36,462 nucleotides of DNA. Source: a virus. The notes beneath the pieces were generated by a model. The model worked only from the letters and a program-made list of their open reading frames with translations, was not told the DNA's origin and did not search any database. Positions 8,138 through 15,387 of the stretch are shown piece after piece; within the stretch, counting starts at the first letter, position 1; every line of letters starts with the position of its first letter. A program made the position numbers and the translations under genes. The stretch is from positions 1-36,462 of the IMG/VR virus record IMGVR_UViG_3300037010_001507; one strand, given 5' to 3'.

Positions 8138-9664
8138 TTAATATCCTGCGCTGGTTGCTGCTGGTTTGGACGCCTCTCTGGCGCCTGGTAAATAATGGTC
8201 TCTGAAAGCCATAGGTTCGGCAAAAGTCAAGCTTAATGCGTCTGCACCATCCGGGCTTCGCACCTGGCGCTTGGCCATGTCTTCCTTCTTCTCCAGTAGC
8301 TTGCGGCCGTTGGAGCTCACTTTGGGCTGAGGAGCGGTCAAATCACTGATCAGCGCCGCGTTGTTCGGCACCCGGCAAGGCTGATCAGCAAACCAGTCTT
8401 TCATGGTCCACCAAATCTCAGCCCGTTTGTTCTCAAAGCGCTCATGGTCAGTCGCTCGGGTCGCGTTGTTCACGCCAATCACTGGAACACTAAGCTCCAG
8501 CAAGCGGTCATACACGCCAGCGCCCAGGCCACCCTTATCGACAAAAATCATGTCGGGCTGCATGTCGCGGTTGTATTCAGACAACAGACCAGCAATCTGC
8601 ATGGTGTTCAAGCCACTGTGATATTCCAGCCTGAAGCACACCCGGCCACGCCTAAAGGCAATCGCTGTTCGATCAGCGTCATTGACGCCATCACCGGCCG
8701 GGTCACAGCCGATCACCAGTGGGGCATTCATGTCCAGATACTTGCTATTCACCGCGGCCATAACATCATCTGGCGAGATCAGCGAATTCCCAACAGCCAT
8801 CACAAAAGCATCAGCAGCGCAGTTTGGGAACTCCTGGTCAAACAGATAAGCATGACCATCGCCATACGAGGCAATCTTGTTTCTACGCCACTGAAGCTGC
8901 AGATCGTCAAGGCCATAGACCTCTGCTAACTGCTGCTCTTTTTCGGTGCGCTTGAAACCCTCTGTCGTGAATGTTCGGTACTCATCGTTCCAGAACCACG
9001 GGGTGAAAATCGTGATGAAGTCACCGTTACCAGCTTCAGCCGCTTGCCACAACTGGTGAAACCCGTTACCAATCCCATTAGCAGTGGACTCGATCACGAA
9101 CTCCGTGCCATCCACATCACCCAGCGTGTTACCCAGCCCGGCCAGGTGCTTTTGCGGGTTACGCCAGAAGCCGTATTCTGAGCCATGGATAAGCTGCGCC
9201 GTGTTGCCGCGGCCAACATCATCCGTACCTGCGCTGGCCAGCTTGTAGCCAGCGTCAAGGGCTCCAAAAATCAACTCCTTGGCATTGGATGCCTTGGTGC
9301 TTGGAGCCACCAGGTTGTTGTCCTGGTAACGCTTGACCATCTCAAACAAACCAGTTGTTGCCCTATCTTCGTGAGCCACAATGAATGCTGAACGACCCCA
9401 CATCGTGACCTGGTGGTAAAACCTGGCACCAATGTAAGTTGACACACCTTGCTGCCGGCCCTTCAGGACCAATGCACGAACCCTGCCAGTCTCACGCTTT
9501 TGCTTCTCAAGCGCTTCATGCACATGCCGTTGTGCCCGATTGAACATAAACGGTATGAGGTTGCCCGTCTTGTCCTTGATCTTCAGGCAGTTGACCGCAA
9601 AGACCTCCAGGTTGCTACGCAGCCTGCGCAGCGCCTGTTCACGCTCATCATCGGTCAAAGCCAT
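8138..9664 (-). CDS. Terminase large subunit
   Basis: 508 residues. The ATPase domain has a Walker A-like loop GRQQGVST (residues 69-76, with Val where Lys is usual; the R-Q-x-G-x-S-T form is seen in some terminases). HGSEYGFW (160-167) and FVIESTANG (189-197) follow as Walker B and coupling motifs. The nuclease domain has GCDPAGDG (Asp321) and FVDKGG (Asp376) as metal-binding acidic residues. It cuts and pumps DNA into the prohead. The start overlaps the small-subunit stop by one base (TGATG), showing translational coupling. Confidence 0.93.
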   Translation of the reverse strand: MALTDDEREQALRRLRSNLEVFAVNCLKIKDKTGNLIPFMFNRAQRHVHEALEKQKRETGRVRALVLKGRQQGVSTYIGARFYHQVTMWGRSAFIVAHEDRATTGLFEMVKRYQDNNLVAPSTKASNAKELIFGALDAGYKLASAGTDDVGRGNTAQLIHGSEYGFWRNPQKHLAGLGNTLGDVDGTEFVIESTANGIGNGFHQLWQAAEAGNGDFITIFTPWFWNDEYRTFTTEGFKRTEKEQQLAEVYGLDDLQLQWRRNKIASYGDGHAYLFDQEFPNCAADAFVMAVGNSLISPDDVMAAVNSKYLDMNAPLVIGCDPAGDGVNDADRTAIAFRRGRVCFRLEYHSGLNTMQIAGLLSEYNRDMQPDMIFVDKGGLGAGVYDRLLELSVPVIGVNNATRATDHERFENKRAEIWWTMKDWFADQPCRVPNNAALISDLTAPQPKVSSNGRKLLEKKEDMAKRQVRSPDGADALSLTFAEPMAFRDHYLPGAREASKPAATSAGY

Positions 9665-10293
9665 CAGTCTGTCGCTGCGTTGATCTTGGCCATCAGCGAA
9701 TCAACTGCAGACTGGCTTCGGTCACTGTCAATGTCAAGCTTCAGAATCTTGCGCTGCATCGCCACATAAACACCGTGTGATGCCGCAATCTCTTTTGACA
9801 TCTTCACTCTGCCAGCCAGGCTGATAATGTAGCGATACATCTCGTTGGCCTTGTCCGGCTTGTTCTCTGTACTCAGGTCACACGACTCGCCAAGTGAAAC
9901 CAGCAAATCTTTAAACGATGGGTCGCAAAGCGCCGCCACCTCTTCAAGCTGCGAGCGTGAAACTGAGAGCGCCAACAAAACATCCTTGCGATTCAGCAAG
10001 TCGGCAGCTGCAACCACTTCAGCATTAGCCTCAACGATCTGCTTTTCGGCCAATTTGGTTTCAGGTGTAACTGCCTGTGTAACCTGTTTGGCTACAGCCT
10101 GTGTAACCAAAGCCTCGACCTTGCTCTGAATGCGTTTTGTCAGGTCTCGATCGATGCCTTCTTTGGCAAAGTGCTTGTCCATTGCGGCACGGGACACCCC
10201 ATACTCTTCAGACAGTTGCAGCTTGGTTTTGATGCCTGCGCGCCAACCTGGCTCAATCGCATCCCAATCGATAACCTTCTTTGTTTTGTTCAT
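9664..10293 (-). CDS. Terminase small subunit
   Basis: The chosen start is ATG at 10293, which has AGGGGTG upstream. A longer in-frame version to 10509 would read through a terminator and a structured RNA region. 209 residues. The N-terminus (about 5-45) contains a DNA-recognition helix-turn-helix, with LSEEYGVSRAAMDKHFAKEGI; the rest is helical. It recognises the packaging site and recruits the large subunit, which is coded immediately downstream with a one-base overlap. Confidence 0.85.
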   Translation of the reverse strand: MNKTKKVIDWDAIEPGWRAGIKTKLQLSEEYGVSRAAMDKHFAKEGIDRDLTKRIQSKVEALVTQAVAKQVTQAVTPETKLAEKQIVEANAEVVAAADLLNRKDVLLALSVSRSQLEEVAALCDPSFKDLLVSLGESCDLSTENKPDKANEMYRYIISLAGRVKMSKEIAASHGVYVAMQRKILKLDIDSDRSQSAVDSLMAKINAATD

Positions 10294-10330
10294 AACCACC
10301 CCTAGCGCTGCAGGAGCACAAATAAAAAAA

Positions 10331-10369
10331 GACCACCGGGGTGCGCCTCTATTAAGAGGCGTGGTGGTC
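10331..10369 (-). terminator. Long intrinsic terminator in front of the terminase genes
   Basis: On the minus strand GACCACC pairs with GGTGGTC and an inner CGCCTC pairs with GAGGCG. The branched stem is followed by seven T, about 30 bp before the terminase small-subunit start. Late transcription must pass this site, much as lambda late transcription passes tR'. The Q-like protein encoded upstream (11911-12459) is a candidate antiterminator. Confidence 0.75.
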
Positions 10370-10713
10370 AAGGCCGCTTGCGCAGCCACAGGAGAAAAGT
10401 GTGTATAAGGAGAACTGATGCTGTTAGGGGGTTTCCAATCCCTTGGTGTGCAGCACTCTGTGTGCTGCGTACCCTGCGCTGTGTGAATATGGCAGAGGAT
10501 CGCTTTCATCCCCTCGCTTGTCAGGCTCTACCCTGCTTGTGTGCCCAATGGAGTGAACCCCACTGTCACCACGTCTTTGGACGGACTCTTTTAGGCTTTC
10601 GCCAAACGGCTGGCGACTTGCTGTACGTCCACCGGGATGTCCCAGCGGCCAAATCGCCATGCGTTTGACAATTTTCAGAGTCAGATTTCCTTTGAAAATA
10701 AAGCTCATTTTTA
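10370..10713 (-). ncRNA. Structured untranslated region upstream of terminase (leftward)
   Basis: About 340 bp without a convincing gene but with several helices if transcribed leftward. A 12-bp paired stem (10603-10616 with 10654-10667, one 2x2 mismatch) encloses a 9-bp hairpin at 10629-10648. A hairpin joins 10494-10500 with 10508-10514, and a perfect 7-bp hairpin joins 10450-10456 with 10462-10468. Two of these contain pairs that are G-U in the minus RNA but A-C in the plus RNA, which argues for leftward transcription. The region ends at the terminator 10331-10369. It could be a late leader RNA (lambda 6S-like) or an unknown ncRNA. The 94-aa frame inside it looks non-coding. Confidence 0.45.
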
Positions 10714-10803
10714 TCAGGGTGCTGTCTGTCCCTGTTTATCGCTGGCGTTAATGTAACAGAAAACACGTTGTTTGCATAAAGATTGAAAATATTTTTTACT
10801 CAT
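10714..10803 (-). CDS. Possible 29-aa peptide
   Basis: The ATG overlaps the end of the upstream 62-aa gene and has GGGG-type purines before it; the frame ends at TGA followed by TAA. The peptide has two Cys and several Lys but no recognisable motif. Support is only the coupling to the upstream stop, so it may be chance. Confidence 0.2.
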   Translation of the reverse strand: MSKKYFQSLCKQRVFCYINASDKQGQTAP

Positions 10804-10984
10804 TCTCATCCCCATAGTGCGACAGCAAGCAAGGCTGTCTTCCCTGCTCTCTTCCCGACTGGTTCCAAGAGCACAAACTGGCAAAGTCCTGGTCCATCAC
10901 ATCATCCGGCAGCAGCAGCCTGAGTTCACTCATGCGGCTCCGCACTGATACATCAGCCTCGTCATGCGTCGATCGATAGATCAT
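10796..10984 (-). CDS. Small unknown phage protein (62 aa)
   Basis: Translation probably starts at ATG 10984, which overlaps the upstream stop as ATGA. A longer frame to 11017 would enter the upstream gene. The protein is charged, with a central LRLLLPDDVMDQDF segment and two Cys near the C-terminal half. No family is recognised. It is part of the small-gene string between the Q-like gene and terminase. Confidence 0.5.
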   Translation of the reverse strand: MIYRSTHDEADVSVRSRMSELRLLLPDDVMDQDFASLCSWNQSGREQGRQPCLLSHYGDENE

Positions 10985-11193
10985 TCCAACTCTTTCTTGC
11001 GAGCACAGCCTTCGCACTTGGGGTCAATCTTTCCCAGATCGGTCAATCGGTATTGGCAGCTCATCTTTCCAGTGAACTGGACGCGGACCCGGTTGATCAC
11101 CGACCGCCTAGGCATGATGTCGGTGAGCCCATCCATAGCCAGGTAGGCCTCCATGTAATCATCCCGGTCATGGCATCCATACAGCTTCACCAT
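10981..11193 (-). CDS. Small unknown phage protein with C-terminal Cys cluster (70 aa)
   Basis: It begins at ATG 11193 with AGG nine bases upstream. The C-terminal part carries CQY...PKCEGCARKK, three Cys that could bind zinc together with the N-terminal Cys/His (YGCHDRDD). The gene is coupled to the following 62-aa gene through ATGA. No family name is supported. It may be a small DNA- or RNA-binding protein. Confidence 0.6.
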   Translation of the reverse strand: MVKLYGCHDRDDYMEAYLAMDGLTDIMPRRSVINRVRVQFTGKMSCQYRLTDLGKIDPKCEGCARKKELE

Positions 11194-11279
11194 GGGAACA
11201 ACCTGATCCAGCGTGTGCGGGTGCGAAGGAATAGCCCGGCATTGCGATAAAACCTAGGGCTCTGCCAGACCAGTCTCAT
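11187..11279 (-). CDS. Possible 30-aa Arg/aromatic-rich peptide
   Basis: The ATG (11279) overlaps the stop of the preceding 60-aa gene as ATGA, and its TGA overlaps the start of the following 70-aa gene. The frame therefore fills the gap exactly in the coupled style of its neighbours. The peptide is very basic and aromatic (six or more Arg, three Trp). No family is recognised. Confidence 0.35.
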   Translation of the reverse strand: MRLVWQSPRFYRNAGLFLRTRTRWIRLFPW

Positions 11280-11458
11280 TTGAGCTCCACCGCATCATTC
11301 AAATTGTCAATCACCTTACCAAGGGCTACTTCGGTATACATCTCATCTCGGTCATTCAGGGCGCCGCCCAGGGTGATAACGTCGGCTACGAGGGCCACCG
11401 GCATCTGAATCACTACGCCGACTGCGGCCTTGGCCAAGCTTTCAAGCATGCCAAACAT
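11276..11458 (-). CDS. Small unknown phage protein with hydrophobic segment (60 aa)
   Basis: The chosen start is ATG 11458, two bases after the upstream stop, with GAGG six bases before it. The frame extends further upstream but only inside the preceding gene. Residues about 7-34 are hydrophobic and amphipathic (AAVGVVIQMPVALVADVITL), followed by an acidic C-terminus. It could associate with the membrane, but the segment contains charges typical of a soluble helix pair. Its location between a Q-like gene and terminase is where lysis genes often sit, yet no holin family is recognisable. Confidence 0.55.
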   Translation of the reverse strand: MFGMLESLAKAAVGVVIQMPVALVADVITLGGALNDRDEMYTEVALGKVIDNLNDAVELK

Positions 11459-11459
11459 A

Positions 11460-11894
11460 TCAGGCCTCGAACCAGATGTGGTGCGCCGCATGGCTGGTGT
11501 GAGCCCAGCCCAACTGCTTGGCTGCAATCTGCAATGCACCCGCCAGGGCTGAGATCAATTCCTGCGAGGTCTCAGCCTCGTCATAGGCATTTTCCAATGC
11601 GATGGCAACATCCTGGTCAATGTCCAACTCATCTTCATCATCCGTCTCGTCTTCACCCTCTGTGTCGCAATCGCACTCATTGCAGCCCGGGCAAACACCA
11701 CCTGCATCGCGCACGTTCCAGTCGTTACCCAGCAAAGTCTTCGGAACCGCATCGGTTTCTTTGGAAACCGTACCGGTTTTCAGCTCTTCATAGGCCAAGT
11801 CCATTTGTTCATGCGTGACCTCGAAGGGCCGGCCCATGCTTGCATCCATCATCAAGCTGCAAAGCGTCATCAAAGGTGTGATTTTAATTGTCAT
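11460..11894 (-). CDS. Unknown acidic phage protein with Cys motif (144 aa)
   Basis: The start is ATG 11894 with AGGA upstream; a longer frame to 12014 lies inside the preceding gene. The central region has CPGCNECDCD, a compact four-Cys cluster, followed by an extremely acidic run (EGEDETDDEDELD). The C-terminal third is a predicted helix ending in His-rich SHAAHHIW. The Cys cluster suggests metal binding. Family and role are unknown. Confidence 0.55.
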   Translation of the reverse strand: MTIKITPLMTLCSLMMDASMGRPFEVTHEQMDLAYEELKTGTVSKETDAVPKTLLGNDWNVRDAGGVCPGCNECDCDTEGEDETDDEDELDIDQDVAIALENAYDEAETSQELISALAGALQIAAKQLGWAHTSHAAHHIWFEA

Positions 11895-11910
11895 AGTTGT
11901 CCTGTTCAAG

Positions 11911-12459
11911 TTAAAGAAAATCCATCCCCGCATTGATCTCGCGGGCCATCTCGCCAAACACCATGTTGCACATGGCATCCACTTCATTGCTGAGCCAATG
12001 CGCTTGCTCGGCATACTCAGGGCGCACCAGGCGCGTCAGCAAAATCTTTCCTGTGCCGTGGCACTCCGGACAATCCCGGGTCTCATCGATCACCGGAGAG
12101 TTAAGTAGCCGCGGGTGACCATGGCCACCACAAGTCGGGCAAGCCGGCGCGCGCCACCACTTCAGCACAGCCATCGATATATCAAACGCCACCATCCGCG
12201 GCATCACCTTGCGGTCATCGGCTCCAAACGAATGGTTGCGCAACCACCCGGCCATCATGTCTGCCACCTCATTGGCGCCCTGCATGCGCTCGCTCACCAA
12301 AACGCCCCACACAGCCAAGGCCACTGACTTGCGCTTGCTGCGCGCGGCCACCCGTCCAGCCGCAATCATCACGTCGGCTGCGCCAATGCTGTTGAGTGAC
12401 AACTTCAGGTTGCTGGTGTTACGGGCGCTCAGGTAGCGCTCTTGCATGCTGCCTGACAT
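11911..12459 (-). CDS. Zinc-motif protein, candidate Q-like late antiterminator
   Basis: 182 residues, starting at ATG 12459 as TAATG overlap with the upstream stop. It contains two CxxC knuckles of DnaJ type: CPTCGGHG (Cys107, Cys110) and CPECHGTG (Cys130, Cys133), set in a basic, helical protein. Phage antitermination proteins of the Q group carry such knuckles. The order NinG, small gene, this gene, then terminase matches the lambda nin-Q-late order. The intrinsic terminators downstream fit an antiterminated operon. Other zinc-ribbon regulators remain possible. Confidence 0.5.
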   Translation of the reverse strand: MSGSMQERYLSARNTSNLKLSLNSIGAADVMIAAGRVAARSKRKSVALAVWGVLVSERMQGANEVADMMAGWLRNHSFGADDRKVMPRMVAFDISMAVLKWWRAPACPTCGGHGHPRLLNSPVIDETRDCPECHGTGKILLTRLVRPEYAEQAHWLSNEVDAMCNMVFGEMAREINAGMDFL

Positions 12460-12752
12460 TAATAGTTTTCCTCAACAGGCCAGATCACGTTGCGCACTGT
12501 CAGGGTCGGCGCCAAAGGCTTGACTGCTTCATCCTCCTGACGCATCTCCAGCCACCGGTTGGCGCTGTCGGCAATGTCCTGCATGTCGCGCACCGGGGTC
12601 TTGGCACCACGCTTGCCGGCCGCTAGGGCTTTCTTGACAATGTGCTGGGCAATCGGGCACGTCACGTCAAACAGTTCCAAAATTCTGTACACGTCAATCG
12701 TTTCCAGCGCGGACACGTCGCGGAAATAGTGACTGTGCTTTTTCTCGGTCAT
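12459..12752 (-). CDS. Conserved-looking phage protein of unknown function (97 aa)
   Basis: It has a strong Shine-Dalgarno AGGAG before ATG 12752. The N-terminus KHSHYFRDVSALETIDVYRILELF followed by QHIVKKALAAGKRG and a RWLEMRQE helix is a pattern I associate with short phage and prophage proteins of betaproteobacteria, often coded near replication or nin genes. No function is known to me. It lies between NinG and the Q-like gene with close spacing. Confidence 0.7.
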   Translation of the reverse strand: MTEKKHSHYFRDVSALETIDVYRILELFDVTCPIAQHIVKKALAAGKRGAKTPVRDMQDIADSANRWLEMRQEDEAVKPLAPTLTVRNVIWPVEENY

Positions 12753-12767
12753 GGGTGCTCCTGGTGG

Positions 12768-13343
12768 TTAGTCGTAGGTGGCCTTTAGCTCACGGGTCAG
12801 GGTGCGGTAATGCGCCTTGATCTCCTTGAGCTCGTCGATGGTGTATTTCTTGGGCTCATGGTGACCCTCCAGCCACTCAACTTGGTCGATGCCGATCTTT
12901 TCTATCAAGGCTTTTCGGTACAGAATCAGGTTTCCTGATAAGTGCACATTACAGGGTTGGCACTGCAAATGGATATTGGATTCCTCAAACCTGAGCTCTG
13001 GTCGCGCGCCAACTGATAGGTAATGGCCTGCATGCTGTTGTCCTTGGTGGTACCTGCCACATGAAATGCATGGGAGGTCAGCATCCCTGGCGCGAATGAA
13101 GGAATTCACCTCCGCCTGGGCTTCTCGCAACCAGTCGGCCCGACTCTTTAGCTTCTCACGCTTGACCGCGTCCGCCTTACGCTCTTCGGTCTTGGCAGCA
13201 TGCTCATCCTTCTCCCGCTTGGCCACCGCCTGAGCCTGGGCACACACTGGCGAACAAACCACCTGGAGCGCATTGCGCGGCTGGAATGCCTGCTTGCATG
13301 TCCGGCACTTCTTTGCTTTGGTAGGTTTGATTGTGTTTGCCAT
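12768..13343 (-). CDS. ninG: NinG family recombination protein (Rap-like)
   Basis: 191 residues from ATG 13343; a GTG at 13349 is an alternative start and neither has a clear Shine-Dalgarno. The N-terminus has a zinc knuckle (CRTCKQAF...CSPVC), then a long charged helix. The C-terminal half carries CISCGR, HAGHYLSVGARPELRF, NIHLQCQPCN and LSGN, which are hallmarks of NinG. In lambda, Rap/NinG is a structure-specific endonuclease acting in recombination. It is the first gene of the leftward late operon, diverging from the HNH region. Confidence 0.88.
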   Translation of the reverse strand: MANTIKPTKAKKCRTCKQAFQPRNALQVVCSPVCAQAQAVAKREKDEHAAKTEERKADAVKREKLKSRADWLREAQAEVNSFIRARDADLPCISCGRYHQGQQHAGHYLSVGARPELRFEESNIHLQCQPCNVHLSGNLILYRKALIEKIGIDQVEWLEGHHEPKKYTIDELKEIKAHYRTLTRELKATYD

Positions 13344-13376
13344 TGGCACAATTTTACAGTACCATCAACACTATTA

Positions 13377-13405
13377 TTGCCGTTCGCTTGACATTGTGCT
13401 AAAAT
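13377..13405 (+). promoter_or_regulatory. Candidate rightward promoter (extended -10)
   Basis: TTGCCG, 17 bp, then TAAAAT with an upstream TG (TGCTAAAAT), giving an extended -10. Transcription would start near 13412 and produce the structured leader of the HNH gene. Confidence 0.4.
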
Positions 13406-13410
13406 TCTTT

Positions 13411-13795
13411 TTGTCAACGCCGCCGCAACGACAACACATGAGGCCTTTTACTCATACGTTCCACCCAGAAATGGGTTTGCTTGGCGGCGGGAACGTAGCA
13501 GTAAAAGGCCTTTTGCGTTTCAGACCGTACTCCACACGATAGCAGTGGCCTTGCATGGGGCGCTTGGAGTTGGACACCGACACACGAAACCACCTTGTGA
13601 TCGACCAGCCTGTTTGCGAGGGACTGGTAAGCACAGTACGGGAAAAGCGGTGAGATGCCCGATGTGTGAAGTGAATCGCTTGCTTACGGCGTGTCGTTAG
13701 TGATGGCGACTCTCTAGGCTCCTTGGACTAAAGGGGCTGGGGACAGGGTGAGGTTTGAATACCTTCACCCTTAGCAGAACTATGGAGAAACAACA
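13411..13795 (+). ncRNA. Ornate structured RNA / leader upstream of the HNH gene
   Basis: About 385 nt with no coding sense and dense pairing. A perfect 12-bp helix (13441-13452 with 13500-13511) encloses an 8-bp helix (13455-13462 with 13490-13497) and a 5-bp hairpin capped by a GAAA loop (13463-13476). CGCCGCC at 13418-13424 pairs with GGCGGCG at 13483-13489 inside that loop, forming a pseudoknot. CCGTACT (13525-13531) pairs with AGTACGG (13635-13641), ACCAG (13604) with CTGGT (13624), and 13746-13754 with 13761-13770. The GNRA loop supports rightward transcription. The layout recalls HEARO/omega-RNA elements next to HNH genes, but I cannot confirm a family. Confidence 0.55.
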
Positions 13796-14533
13796 ATGCA
13801 GGTTCTTGAGTATCTTCAAAGAAAATATGGCGCCACCATGCCATCCTCAATCCTATATGTCGAGGCTAAGATTTTTGGTATTCCAATACCATTAGAAAGT
13901 GGTTGGCTTTCCATTTATGGGAAAACTGAAATATCAGAGGGAATGTCTTACCGGTTACGACAGTCTCTTGAATCTAGAGCTAAGACAGGTCATAAGTATG
14001 CAACCATAGCTTTAGAGATAATGGGTGGGCCTATACAAACACAAACTACACAATCACAGGATAAAACACAAGAGCGAGATAACACCAAATCGCCACCCGC
14101 CATACAAAGCAAGAAACAAGAGCGTAAAGCAGAGCGTAAAGCAAAGCGCGCAGCCGCAAGAGAAATTAAAAAAGAAAAACAAAAAAACCTAACGGAAGTG
14201 CAAATACCAATACGTGCTCCAAATGAGCAATCGGTAAAAGCATTTATCAACAGTCACTCAAAAGTCGATCCAACATCAGACGACTTCTTAAGCACGTTCG
14301 AGTGGAAAGCCACCCGCATGATGGCGTTAAAAAAGTATGGGCCTGTGTGCCAGTGCTGCGGCGCATCACCGAATACCGGAGCCGTGATGAATGTTGATCA
14401 CATTAATCCGCGCAAACTCTTTCCACAGCTCGCGCTTGATGTAAGTAACCTGCAAATTCTGTGCGGAGACTGCAATAAAGGGAAAGGGAACTGGGACATG
14501 ACCGACTGGCGCAAAGAGCCACTAGCAGCATGA
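13796..14533 (+). CDS. HNH endonuclease with unrecognised N-terminal domain
   Basis: 245 residues; GGAG lies before ATG 13796. Residues 1-78 form an unrecognised domain, 80-135 are a very basic, polar linker (many Lys/Arg/Gln), and 165-240 hold a treble-clef HNH nuclease: Cys185/Cys188, Asp201-His202, Asn218, Cys223/Cys226 and the closing NKGKGNW. There is no RuvC domain and no RRxRR-type N-terminus, so it is not a full IscB. The gene is more AT-rich than its neighbours. It may be a homing-type mobile gene, perhaps linked to the structured RNA before it, or a phage packaging or defence nuclease. Confidence 0.85.
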   Translation: MQVLEYLQRKYGATMPSSILYVEAKIFGIPIPLESGWLSIYGKTEISEGMSYRLRQSLESRAKTGHKYATIALEIMGGPIQTQTTQSQDKTQERDNTKSPPAIQSKKQERKAERKAKRAAAREIKKEKQKNLTEVQIPIRAPNEQSVKAFINSHSKVDPTSDDFLSTFEWKATRMMALKKYGPVCQCCGASPNTGAVMNVDHINPRKLFPQLALDVSNLQILCGDCNKGKGNWDMTDWRKEPLAA

Positions 14534-14619
14534 ACAGAGATGGCAAAGAAGAAAACTGGCAATCCCTATCAAACCAGCACGCCAACAGGTATCTGAAAAA
14601 AATCATCGATGTTAATTAA
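14530..14619 (+). CDS. Possible 29-aa peptide coupled to the HNH gene
   Basis: The ATG overlaps the HNH stop as ATGA and the frame ends at TAA 14619. It fills most of the gap to the next gene. The peptide is polar with a C-terminal KKIIDVN. There is no family and no independent ribosome-binding site, so coding is uncertain. Confidence 0.3.
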   Translation: MNRDGKEENWQSLSNQHANRYLKKIIDVN

Positions 14620-14634
14620 CCAAAGGAAACCCCA

Positions 14635-15387
14635 GTGAACGAAATAACAAACCACGCAATCACCATGTCGAGTATTGAGCTTGTCTCGGTCATCAATGAG
14701 ATGCGCGAATACGGTCAAGCTGAATTGCGGCATGACAATTTCATGGCAAAAATTGAAAAGCACCCCGGAATTGACTCGCCTAAATTTTTAGGCCAGTACA
14801 AGGACAGCACAGGCCGCATGTTGAAGTGCTACCACTTGCCAAAACGGGAATGTGAATTAATGGTGATGTCTGAATCGCTGGCAGTGCAAGCCAGGGTGTA
14901 CGACAAGATGACCGCACTAGAAGCTAGGGCGGTGACAGCGCCAAAGCCAGCCGCTACATCGATCCCTGCCGCAAAGGAGTTCCGGGCACTGTTTGGCATT
15001 TGCCGACTGATCGGGCTTGACAAGAATGTATCGGCTATCAGTGCAAATCAAGGCGTCTTGAAGCTCACCGGTACCAATATGCTACAGCTGCTGGGCAGCA
15101 CGTACCTTGAGAACCCAGAGCAAAAGATTTACCTCACACCAACAGAAATCGGGCTGCGACTCGGAAGCATCAGTGGGCGAAGGGTAAACATGCTGCTGGC
15201 AGAGGCTGGTTTGCAGGCAAAGCAAGGCGACAAGTGGGTGCCGCTGAATCCAGCGGAAGGCCTGTTCAAGATTCTCGACACAGGCAAGGCGCACGCGGAT
15301 GGCGCGATGGTTCAGCAGGTCAAGTGGTCCAGTGATGTCATCGACCTGATCCACCAGCCCAAAGAACTGGCAAAGGAGGCCGCATGA
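14635..15387 (+). CDS. Rha-family antirepressor / phage regulatory protein
   Basis: 250 residues. GTG 14635 is chosen because AAAGGA sits eight bases upstream; ATG 14665 is an alternative. The N-terminal Rha-like DNA-binding domain (about 8-90) shows TMSSIELVSVINE, then LRHDNFMAKI and a YHLPKRECELMVM strand-helix. The C-terminal part (about 125-240) contains LTPTEIGLRLG and GRRVNMLLAEAGLQ, as in phage antirepressor C-terminal domains. Such proteins counter the CI repressor or redirect early transcription. It leads the early rightward cluster and overlaps the next start by ATGA. Confidence 0.8.
   Translation: MNEITNHAITMSSIELVSVINEMREYGQAELRHDNFMAKIEKHPGIDSPKFLGQYKDSTGRMLKCYHLPKRECELMVMSESLAVQARVYDKMTALEARAVTAPKPAATSIPAAKEFRALFGICRLIGLDKNVSAISANQGVLKLTGTNMLQLLGSTYLENPEQKIYLTPTEIGLRLGSISGRRVNMLLAEAGLQAKQGDKWVPLNPAEGLFKILDTGKAHADGAMVQQVKWSSDVIDLIHQPKELAKEAA

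Noticed and set aside
10294-10509. 72-residue N-terminal extension of the terminase small subunit
   Set aside because: It would translate through the strong terminator 10331-10369; ATG 10293 has a proper ribosome-binding site.
10424-10708. 94-aa minus-strand frame upstream of terminase
   Set aside because: Arg/Gly/Ser/His-rich without domain features, no good Shine-Dalgarno, and it coincides with a highly paired region; judged to be read through an RNA structure. Kept as the alternative in the RNA finding.
13411-13795. Group I or II intron, tmRNA or RNase P RNA
   Set aside because: I looked for the conserved group I core, a group II domain V hairpin, tmRNA ends and RNase P core sequences and did not see them; no split gene flanks the region.
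13796-14533. Full IscB/Cas9-like nuclease
   Set aside because: Only an HNH domain is present; no RuvC motifs, no bridge helix and no RRxRR-type start within 245 residues.
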